Below are positions 54,165 through 64,000 of a stretch of 64,000 nt of DNA, piece after piece (the first letter of the stretch is position 1; each line of letters starts with the position of its first letter). The stretch comes from Mariniflexile sp. AS56 (lineage in GTDB: Bacteria > Bacteroidota > Bacteroidia > Flavobacteriales > Flavobacteriaceae), in contig NZ_JAUPED010000006.1 in assembly GCF_030552475.1 (NCBI RefSeq), forward strand, positions 1 to 64,000, read 5' to 3'. A model generated the notes under the pieces. That model did no database searches. It was not told the DNA's origin and was given only the letters and a program-made list of their open reading frames with translations. Made by a program: the position numbers and the translations under genes.

Positions 54165-54695
54165 ATGAAGGCAACAATTAAGATTATAGTATTAATTTGT
54201 ATTTTCAATTACACCAATTTGGTTTCAGCACAACAAGGGGTAGATACCTATAATAGAAATTTTAAACTAGGAGTAGGTGTTAATACAGGATTACCTTTGA
54301 GTGATCCATATAGTTTTAACCTCGGGGGAGATGTTAGGCTTCAATATAATATTTCGACAACTTATTCACTTTGCTTCACAGCTGGATATAATAATTTATT
54401 TGTTAAAAAGAATGGTACTGATTTTAATTATGTACCAGTTAAGGTGGGATATAAATCATTCATTTTTAGTAATAATTTTTATGTTATGGGAGAACTAGGC
54501 GGAGCCTTTTCTACAACTAAAGAGTATAGTTATAATTCCTTACTTTTTGCACCAAGTATAGGTTTAGGCACCAAGTATATTGATGTGAGTGTGAGGTATG
54601 AATTTTTAAAAGATTTCCCCATTGTGAAAGATAACGTTGCAGATAATGGCTTAGGCCAGTTAATGCTGCGTTTGGCATATGGTTTTAGTTTGTAA
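54165..54695 (+). CDS. Outer-membrane beta-barrel protein
   Basis: A 176-residue protein with a signal peptide (1-23, ending VSAQQ) and about eight alternating beta strands with aromatic girdles (FKLGVGVNTGLPL; GGDVRLQYNIS; YSLCFTAGYNNLF; FYVMGELGGAF; ISVRYEF-like VSVRYEFLKDF). It ends with LRLAYGFSL, a typical barrel C-terminal strand. The size suits an eight-strand OmpX/porin-like barrel. Last gene of the YtxH operon, 7 bases after its neighbour. Confidence 0.83.
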   Translation: MKATIKIIVLICIFNYTNLVSAQQGVDTYNRNFKLGVGVNTGLPLSDPYSFNLGGDVRLQYNISTTYSLCFTAGYNNLFVKKNGTDFNYVPVKVGYKSFIFSNNFYVMGELGGAFSTTKEYSYNSLLFAPSIGLGTKYIDVSVRYEFLKDFPIVKDNVADNGLGQLMLRLAYGFSL

Positions 54696-54748
54696 ATAAG
54701 TTTATTAACTTTAAATTTAGTTTCAAAAACTTCTTAAGGGAATACTTT

Positions 54749-54779
54749 TAGCGTGTCAAAATGTTATTTTGACACGCTA
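54749..54779. terminator. Strong hairpin, probable terminator of the YtxH operon
   Basis: A perfect 14-bp stem TAGCGTGTCAAAAT / ATTTTGACACGCTA with a three-base loop, 53 bases after the barrel gene stop. The downstream tract is CCTTTTACC, only moderately T-rich. Confidence 0.7.
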
Positions 54780-54978
54780 CCTTTTACCTTCCAAGTACCC
54801 ACAAAACAATTTTTATTGGTTTTTCCGTGAATGCGAATACTCTTCATAATTATTTAATTTTTAAATAAACAATTGCGGCTTTAGAATTCTACGTTTCCTA
54901 CAATTGCAACATTTAAACCCCTTAAATGATAATTATAAACTTACATTTTAGGTTAAATTTGTCTGAGCACGCTTAAGG

Positions 54979-55003
54979 TTCGTTATGAACGAATCTAAGT
55001 TTG
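54979..55003 (+). promoter_or_regulatory. Putative GH2 promoter: inverted repeat plus -7 box
   Basis: TTCGTT-ATG-AACGAA (54979-54993) is a perfect 6-bp inverted repeat, directly followed by TAAGTTTG (54996-55003), an exact match to the Bacteroidota -7 consensus TAnnTTTG, 49 bases before the GH2 ATG. The -33 position is not a clear TTG and would overlap the repeat, as expected for a site where a regulator controls the promoter. Confidence 0.5.
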
Positions 55004-55052
55004 ATTTTTAAGTTAGCAGAATCTTTAAATTAAAAATAAATAATTATTATAA

Positions 55053-58259
<3,207 letters not shown>

Positions 58260-58275
58260 CAGTGTTGTTTTAATT

Positions 58276-58314
58276 AGAGCTCCTATTTTTCTCAAATAGG
58301 AGCTCTTTTTTTTT
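58276..58314 (+). terminator. Rho-independent terminator of the GH2 gene
   Basis: A perfect 13-bp stem AGAGCTCCTATTT / AAATAGGAGCTCT with loop TTCTC and a run of T, 16 bases after the stop. Confidence 0.95.
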
Positions 58315-58395
58315 GGATTAAAAATGAATCCCTTAAGAAAGTAGAAATATTAAGTCTAAAGGCTGGGAACGTATTTTAAATTCGTAAACAGTTAT

Positions 58396-58910
58396 ATGAA
58401 AAATAAAATGATACAAGAACTTCTTTTAGGAAGTTCTTTATTTATTGTGGGTGTTTTTTGTGCACTTTCAATCCAAGCGATGGTACCAGAAAAAGCGACG
58501 AAGGTTAAACAAAAAACCAATGTGCTATTTATTTTTGCAGATGATAAAAGGGCGTATGGCCGACCATTATAATACGTCCATGAGAAGTTTGGGTAGTGAT
58601 GGTAAGCTAAGTGAACCTGTAAACAAAGGTTATTCAACCAATATGTTTTCAGATACAGTTATGAACTATTTAAATAACTATGTAGTTGGTAATAAAGAAA
58701 CCCCATTCGTCTAGAGAAGATTATAAAGAGATGTACATAGGTGAAGAGATGCCTTTACCAGGGAATAATAAAGCGCTATATCCATTTAAGTTCGATAATT
58801 TAGATATTAGAGATGAAACATTGGGGACATGGCCTCGAACTCCAGAATTAATTCAAGCCTCTTTTATACTTAATGTAAGAGTTAATACTGGGCTTGTGCC
58901 CGGTTTTTAA
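58396..58910 (+). pseudogene. Decayed S1 sulfatase
   Basis: The remnant begins with a normal start and signal-like segment (ATG 58396), then TNVLFIFADDKRAYG, the metal-binding start of sulfatases, and stops at 58570. The rest survives in other frames: ADHYNTSMRSLGSDG and KGYSTNMFSDTVMNYLNN, then after another frame change REDYKEMYIGEEMPLPGNN and LDIRDETLGTWPRTPELIQ, typical of the middle of choline-sulfatase-like S1 enzymes. The formylglycine signature and the whole C-terminal half are missing. This is a deleted, frameshifted sulfatase lying between the GH2 gene and the SusCD operon. Confidence 0.88.
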
Positions 58911-59004
58911 GGCGCTTAAAGCGCATTTGTTTATAAAACGACTCGTTTGTTCATCAAAGCACTTTAATAAACATAATAACTTCTATTTAGCTCGTTATTG
59001 GATA

Positions 59005-59050
59005 AAAAAAAAGTCTCTTAAAAGTTTAAACTTTTAAGAGACTTTTTTTT
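59005..59050. terminator. Perfect palindromic bidirectional terminator
   Basis: A 46-base perfect palindrome centred at 59027/59028 (core AAGTCTCTTAAAAGTTT and its complement) with eight or more A and T at the ends. It lies 17 bases beyond the end of the minus-strand lipoprotein gene and terminates the SusCD operon; it can also stop readthrough from the sulfatase remnant. Confidence 0.92.
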
Positions 59051-59066
59051 GCGTAAAACTTTTTTA

Positions 59067-59972
59067 CTATAAATCAAATTGATTAACACCGTCTACAATT
59101 CTATTTCTAAAGTCTAAAACATCCGTTGCTTTATAGCTTGCTCCGTTAAAATCGAAGGAATAGTTAATAGTAACCTTTCGTGTAGTAGGATCATAGAACG
59201 AACCACCATCATCTACAACTGGTACAGCTCCAGAGATGCTTTCAATTGTTATTGTGTTGTCATCAGCTATCACAAGGTTCATTCGTTTGTCTGAGCCTCT
59301 TAAATCGGCCAAACCACTACAGCTAACTGTATTTGGAGCTACCATAGATAATTCTAAAACATCTGTAATGCCACCAGGGTATACAATGGTTTCTTCTGCA
59401 GCACCTTCTGTTTTTACAACTTGCCCAGTTTGAACATAATTACCATATAGTTGGTTGATGTATGAGAACGTGATTACAGACGATTTGTAATTTGATAAAA
59501 TCGAATCTGCTTTCACTACATTATCTAATTTAAACCCTAGTGCGTAGTTATTTCCTAAGGACACATCGTCTGCAAGAAAGTTAATAGAATCTGCTTTTAC
59601 ATAAACAAATCCTTGCACTTTTCCTGCTGGTATAATAATTTTGTTATTTGCAGGGTTTCCATCGGCATCAACCAAGGTATAGTGGCTTTGTGGCAATACC
59701 GTACGACCAGCATCGGTTACTAAAGCATCATCTAATGAAAATGTAACTTCTACATTTTCTGTATTGGACAGTCTTCCACCTAATACAACACCTACACCAA
59801 TTTGCAGACCTTCTCCCATTATAAAAGTACGGTCAATTTGTGGTTTAGGTAAATAAACAGAGGTAAACTCAAATTCATTATCAACAAAATCGTCGTAAGA
59901 ACAAGATGTAGCAAGGAACCCTACTACAAGTACCACTAGCATGGTAATATGTTTTAATTTATTGTTTTTCAT
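59067..59972 (-). CDS. DUF1735-type surface lipoprotein of a SusCD operon
   Basis: 301 residues from the ATG at 59972, chosen because it starts a good lipoprotein signal (VVGFLATSC, Cys near residue 24); an ATG at 59999 would overlap the susD-like stop. After a short linker comes an immunoglobulin-like DUF1735 region (VYLPKPQIDRTFIMGEGLQIGVGVVLGG, VEVTFSLDDALV) and a C-terminal beta domain (YGNYVQTGQVVKTEG; KVTINYSFDF). Such proteins act as SusE/F-like glycan-binding lipoproteins on the cell surface. Last gene of the operon. Confidence 0.85.
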   Translation of the reverse strand: MKNNKLKHITMLVVLVVGFLATSCSYDDFVDNEFEFTSVYLPKPQIDRTFIMGEGLQIGVGVVLGGRLSNTENVEVTFSLDDALVTDAGRTVLPQSHYTLVDADGNPANNKIIIPAGKVQGFVYVKADSINFLADDVSLGNNYALGFKLDNVVKADSILSNYKSSVITFSYINQLYGNYVQTGQVVKTEGAAEETIVYPGGITDVLELSMVAPNTVSCSGLADLRGSDKRMNLVIADDNTITIESISGAVPVVDDGGSFYDPTTRKVTINYSFDFNGASYKATDVLDFRNRIVDGVNQFDL

Positions 59973-59992
59973 AATCTTTATATTTAAATTTT

Positions 59993-61723
59993 TTACCATC
60001 CTTGGTTTTGTTTCAAGTTTTTGTTTAATAATAACTCGGCATATGGTAATGGTAAATAATAGTTTTTAGCTTCAAACACTCTTCTTTCTACATCTACATT
60101 TTCATAAGAAAAAGTATCGTCGGTGTTTTTAGTAATCTTAACACCTTTTACATTTTCTGTGTTAATGATATCTTTCCAGCGTCTTAAATCATGAAAACGT
60201 TCGCCAGTAAAACAAAGTTCAATACGTCTTTCATTTTTTAGAAGGGTTCTAAAATCTGATTGAGTAGTAGATACTTCATCTAGATAAGGATCAAAAAATA
60301 ATCCGGCTCTTTGTCTTACTCTCGCTAAAGCGTCTTTTGCAGAAAAATTATATCCAGCAGGTGTTACATCAGGTCCATAAGCTTCGTTTAAAGCTTCGGC
60401 ATAGGCTAAATAAATTTCTGTTAAACCTAATTGTACATACACTTTAGGTTGGTTCGTGATAGGGTCTATGGCCGATGGGTCAAAATTTAAGTTATTTAGA
60501 TATTTTTTTAAGTAATAACCAGTTCTTGTGCCTTCGTTAGGGATAAAACCTCCATAAGTATCTAATCCACCTTGAAAAGTTTCTATAGGGTTGTAATCGG
60601 TACAAGTCGCAGATGTAAAACATTGGTCTCCATTATAGAAAACGAATTTATAGAATCTATTATCTCTAGAAACGTATGGTGTGGTAGCATCGTAAGTACT
60701 ATTGGCAGCACTAATAGGGTATCCATTAGATGCTGGAAAAGCTTCGATTAAGTTTTGAGAAGGGTTAACTTCTCCTTGACCGTATAAGGTTGGAGGGTAT
60801 AATCTGTTTTCAAGACTATTGTTGTTTCTTGAATTACGCATTCTCCAAATATGGTCTGGATTGTCTTCTCTACTAAAATCGAATGATTGTAATGATTTTA
60901 ATCCGCCATTTTTCACAATAACCTCATGTGCTAAACTTGCAGCTAATTCCCATTTAGTAGTATCGTTTGTTGGGTTAAAAGCAGGACTTGCAGCCATTAA
61001 AGCTACTTTTGCTTTTAGTGCATAAGCAGCTAAACCACTTGCTCTACCAATTTCTTGATCACTATACCCTGGGTTGTTGTTTTCATTACCAGAATAGGTA
61101 AGTGGTAAATTTTCGATGGCTACATCTAAATCTTCCATAATTTGAGTTACACATTCTGCATAGGTGTTTCTAGCTATAGAGGCATAGGCTTCATTCTCTA
61201 AAATTCCATCTATAATAGGAAAGCCAAGCATGGTGCCATTTTCATCAGGACCACCAAATACTTTTAGTAATTCCCATTCAGCAAAAGCTTTTAAAAAGTG
61301 TGCTTCGCCGTAGTATCTGCTTATTACGATATCGTTCAAATCTGAGCTTGCTTCAGATGGTAAATACGGTAAACCTTTATCGTGTACTAATTCAATATAT
61401 TGATACACTTGTCTGATATTATCGTAGGATTGTTGCCAAACATAGCCGTAAGGGTTATCTGTAGGTCCCCAATAACTGGTTACTAGGGCTGTTTCTTGTG
61501 AATTTAAAACGCCGTTATCTGTTAGATATTCAATTGAAAAATCTCTGAAATAATCAAAAGAATAATCGGTATATACATCTTCAATAAGACCTCTTGAGCG
61601 TAATCCTGAAGATGTTATTTCTTCCTCTTGGGTGTATTGAATTTCGTCTTCTAAAAAACTACTACATCCTGAAAAGCTTAATCCCAAGACTATAATGGTT
61701 AATATTTTATTAGTTAATTTCAT
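59993..61723 (-). CDS. SusD/RagB family glycan-binding lipoprotein
   Basis: 576 residues from the ATG at 61723 (an ATG at 61747 lacks a proper signal). The lipoprotein signal ends LGLSFSGC. The SusD pattern is clear: N-terminal TPR-like helices (YDNIRQVYQYIELVHDKGLP; YYGEAHFLKAFAEWELLKVFGG), ASGLAAYALKAKVALMAASPAF, and the C-terminal RagB domain with LLKNERRIELCFTGERFHDLRRW and a final hydrophobic YLPLPYAELLLNKNLKQN. It binds extracellular oligosaccharide and closes the SusC transporter. It lies between the SusC-like and DUF1735 genes. Confidence 0.95.
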   Translation of the reverse strand: MKLTNKILTIIVLGLSFSGCSSFLEDEIQYTQEEEITSSGLRSRGLIEDVYTDYSFDYFRDFSIEYLTDNGVLNSQETALVTSYWGPTDNPYGYVWQQSYDNIRQVYQYIELVHDKGLPYLPSEASSDLNDIVISRYYGEAHFLKAFAEWELLKVFGGPDENGTMLGFPIIDGILENEAYASIARNTYAECVTQIMEDLDVAIENLPLTYSGNENNNPGYSDQEIGRASGLAAYALKAKVALMAASPAFNPTNDTTKWELAASLAHEVIVKNGGLKSLQSFDFSREDNPDHIWRMRNSRNNNSLENRLYPPTLYGQGEVNPSQNLIEAFPASNGYPISAANSTYDATTPYVSRDNRFYKFVFYNGDQCFTSATCTDYNPIETFQGGLDTYGGFIPNEGTRTGYYLKKYLNNLNFDPSAIDPITNQPKVYVQLGLTEIYLAYAEALNEAYGPDVTPAGYNFSAKDALARVRQRAGLFFDPYLDEVSTTQSDFRTLLKNERRIELCFTGERFHDLRRWKDIINTENVKGVKITKNTDDTFSYENVDVERRVFEAKNYYLPLPYAELLLNKNLKQNQGW

Positions 61724-61754
61724 CTTTTTGTGTTTTTTTTTTAACATTTACTTA

Positions 61755-64000
61755 TTAAAAATCTAAAGAAGCACCTAAAACAAACGTTCTCATCATAGGG
61801 TATTCATAAATTCCAGATCTAGGATCTTCTGGATCTAAATCGTTCATTTTACTAAATAATGCTAAATTACTTCCTCTTAAAAATAACTTCACGTCTGCAA
61901 ATGGTCCGTTGCCAATGATTGATTGTGGTAAGGTATAACCTAATTCTAAATTAGATATTCTAAAGAAACTACCATCTACCAACCAATAGTCAGAATTTTT
62001 ATAATTATTAATACTACTAATAGTACTTAACCTTGGGTTGGCGTTACCATTTGGAAGATCGCTATTTACGCTTCCGAAGTAGTTGCCTAAACCACCATGT
62101 TTAAAATAAGCGTAATTGTTAAGGTTAATATCATAACCGGAAACTCCCATACCTACAACATCTAAGTTGAAGCCTTTAAAGGCAACACCCACATTAATAC
62201 CATAGTTAAATCGTGGTGTGTTATTACCAATAGCGCGTTGGTCTCTTACATCAATAACATTATCTCCATTTTGGTCTACGTACCTAACGTCGCCTACTTT
62301 TACATCTCCAAATTGAGGTAGGGCAGAACCTATATTATCTGCCGTAAAAAGACCATCACTTACGTAACCAATAATGTTATCTTCCGCTTGACCTTGTTGT
62401 AATCTGTATTGATCTGGGTAAGGTACTTCTGCAATTTTTTCGCCGGTAATCTTATTATAACCTGCGTTTACACTTACGTAATATTTAAAAGTATCAAAAC
62501 TATCACTAAAAGTAATGTTTGAATTAAAACCTTTATTACTTCTTTGGGTAAAGTTTAATTGAGGTAAATACACATCATCTCCTAAAGCACTTGCATAAAG
62601 TTGACTGGCCTTTGTTAATTGATCTTGAATATCAATACTAAAGTAATTAATATCTAATTTCAACTTTTTGAACATACTTAATTCAAAACCAGCAAACATT
62701 TGATTGTAAACTACCCAGTCGATATCTTCGTTACCTGTAGTCGCTTGTCTGTATCCAAATTCATCTTGTGAATTATTTCCAGTACCTAGAAAAATGGTGC
62801 CATTATTTCTACCACCACCCCATGTGTCTAAATAATAGAATGTAGAAGCTGTATATTCTGTTCCTACCTGTCCAAAAGAGGTTCTGAATTTTAAATAATC
62901 GACCGTTTTACTATCCTTTAAGAAGTTTTCATTGGATGCGATCCAAGAAAAACCAAGGGTAGGGAATAGGTTGGTTCTATTGTGACCAATAAACTTAGAA
63001 CTACTGCTAGAGTTTAAGTTGGCGTAAACAACATATTTATCTAATAACGCAAACGATCCATTTAAATTAAAGGTTAGGTTACGTTTATCTGGTTGTGTAG
63101 ATTCTCTATTAGGTTGGTAATACAAGAGATGACTGAAATTTAAGTTTAATGAAGCGTCATTCATGTCCTTAAAGTAGTTAAAGTTACCACCGTAAGCAAA
63201 GTTTCTTTGAATAGCTGCATTCGATCTACCTACGTTAAGGTCTATCGATTCTTGTTTGTACAAATTTAAGGCTAATGAATCTAGTCCAGCTTCATCTTGT
63301 AAGTTTTCTAGGGTATATAAAGCTGGTGTATTGTTTGTTATAAGCGAGTGCGCATTATACGTTCGCATCATCACATACGTACTATACTTAAGTCCTGGTA
63401 CATAGTCTTTAAAATCGAAATCTAAGCCTAAATCGAAAACCATATTGGCTGTATAATCTGTTCTAGTTCCTCCGTTTTCTAATTCAGATAATAAGTTTGT
63501 GTTGAACTGGTTACTTACTACATAGGCAGAATCACCCACTTTTAAAGGGAAAGCGTTTGCTGGTGTTGAAGTAATCCAATTAAACATAGCATCAGCATTA
63601 AGTACGGGTCTGTCATCTTCTCCAAACTTTCCATAAACACTGGCATGTGTTGTTAATAAGTTATTAATTTTAGTGTTTATTTTGGTTCTGAAAGTAAGGT
63701 TTCTTCCTTTAATAGGGTCACCAATTTTCTCAATACCTTTCCAATCGGAATACCCTAGGAATGCACTGTATGATACATTTTCTTCACCACCATAAAAATT
63801 AAACGATGCAAAATTAGATGGAGACGAATCTTCCAGAAAAGTATCCTGTCTGTTTACATTAGGAAAGTTTATAGGGTCTGAACCGTTGCTATAGGCAGCA
63901 ATTGCTTCAGGGCTATAAATAGCGCCTAAACCATCATTGCTCGCAGCTTGGTTTATAACTGTTGCGTACTCTGAAGCTGATAACAGCTTAGGTAAGCGTG
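61755..64000 (-). CDS. SusC/RagA TonB-linked outer-membrane transporter, partial
   Basis: The frame is open to the window edge, so about 748 C-terminal residues are visible; the signal peptide, carboxypeptidase-regulatory domain and plug start lie beyond 64000. The visible part is the barrel, including the NRQDTF and SASEYATVINQAAS region near the edge, SWIASNENFLKDSKTVDYLKFR, YGINVGVAFKGFNLDV, YWLVDGSFFRISNLELGYTLP and a terminal strand GASLDF. These are SusC/RagA hallmarks. It imports glycan fragments with the SusD lipoprotein encoded 31 bases downstream. The substrate is not fixed; neighbouring GH2 and sulfatase remains suggest a sulfated galactan. Confidence 0.95.
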   Translation of the reverse strand, partial: RLPKLLSASEYATVINQAASNDGLGAIYSPEAIAAYSNGSDPINFPNVNRQDTFLEDSSPSNFASFNFYGGEENVSYSAFLGYSDWKGIEKIGDPIKGRNLTFRTKINTKINNLLTTHASVYGKFGEDDRPVLNADAMFNWITSTPANAFPLKVGDSAYVVSNQFNTNLLSELENGGTRTDYTANMVFDLGLDFDFKDYVPGLKYSTYVMMRTYNAHSLITNNTPALYTLENLQDEAGLDSLALNLYKQESIDLNVGRSNAAIQRNFAYGGNFNYFKDMNDASLNLNFSHLLYYQPNRESTQPDKRNLTFNLNGSFALLDKYVVYANLNSSSSSKFIGHNRTNLFPTLGFSWIASNENFLKDSKTVDYLKFRTSFGQVGTEYTASTFYYLDTWGGGRNNGTIFLGTGNNSQDEFGYRQATTGNEDIDWVVYNQMFAGFELSMFKKLKLDINYFSIDIQDQLTKASQLYASALGDDVYLPQLNFTQRSNKGFNSNITFSDSFDTFKYYVSVNAGYNKITGEKIAEVPYPDQYRLQQGQAEDNIIGYVSDGLFTADNIGSALPQFGDVKVGDVRYVDQNGDNVIDVRDQRAIGNNTPRFNYGINVGVAFKGFNLDVVGMGVSGYDINLNNYAYFKHGGLGNYFGSVNSDLPNGNANPRLSTISSINNYKNSDYWLVDGSFFRISNLELGYTLPQSIIGNGPFADVKLFLRGSNLALFSKMNDLDPEDPRSGIYEYPMMRTFVLGASLDF

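Larger units (their letters stand above)
54696..55052. other. Intergenic region with hairpin and GH2 promoter area
   Basis: This 357-base region holds a strong hairpin at 54749-54779 and, near the GH2 gene, an inverted repeat next to a -7-like box. No supportable gene is present; a 27-codon minus-strand frame at 54764-54847 runs into the hairpin and is ignored. Confidence 0.5.

Noticed and set aside
54764-54847. 27-codon minus-strand ORF
   Set aside because: Ends inside the strong hairpin at 54749-54779; too short and without motif.

Overview
The window is AT-rich bacterial DNA from a marine-type Flavobacteriaceae (Bacteroidota). The evidence is a type B gliding/type IX secretion C-terminal domain followed by PorP/SprF and OmpA-like proteins (1-4400), SusC/SusD plus a DUF1735-type lipoprotein (59067-64000), the TamB/TamL pair, sulfatases and agarase-like enzymes, very short signal peptides ending in AQ, and almost no Shine-Dalgarno sequences. 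No tRNA, rRNA, CRISPR array, IS element or integrase was recognised.

Layout. 1-4400: end of a very large adhesin-like surface protein, then its PorP/SprF and OmpA/TPR partners. 4538-5680: secreted thioredoxin-fold protein resembling iodothyronine deiodinases. 6146-11381: sulfated-polysaccharide cluster (sulfatase, GH50-like lipoprotein, SASA-type esterase broken by a one-base frameshift, second sulfatase). 11768-21322: a stress/regulatory module made of a histidine kinase and NtrC-type sigma-54 activator, a textbook -24/-12 promoter, a CxxCxxCxxC miniprotein, glutamate dehydrogenase, a GreA/Rnk-like factor, two related coiled-coil proteins and a universal stress protein; an aldehyde dehydrogenase and acetolactate-synthase-like enzyme lie on the other strand. 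21708-32212: envelope biogenesis (TamB, TamL, Mla lipid transporter, MscS channel).

32333-54695 is a long stress and envelope island of mostly small proteins: CsbD, F420-reductase-like, SLC13 permease, MscS, two Rcp-type response regulators flanking a decayed histidine kinase, OsmC, two miniature membrane proteins, BrkB/YihY, AraC regulator, FAD oxidoreductase, MgtC, PA2169-family protein, AsmA-like protein, a cysteine-less ArsC-fold protein, cardiolipin synthase, secreted HELGH protease, GH3-type acyl-adenylating protein, and a YtxH/holin-like/beta-barrel operon. 55053-64000: GH2 beta-galactosidase, a decayed sulfatase and, in opposite orientation, a SusC-SusD-lipoprotein operon that continues past the window edge.

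The most interesting unit is the sigma-54 module at 11768-18198: a two-component system placed immediately upstream of the only good sigma-54 promoter seen here, reading into a tiny cysteine-rich protein and then nitrogen/stress genes. Three pseudogenes (esterase, sensor kinase, sulfatase) show ongoing loss in the polysaccharide and signalling repertoire.
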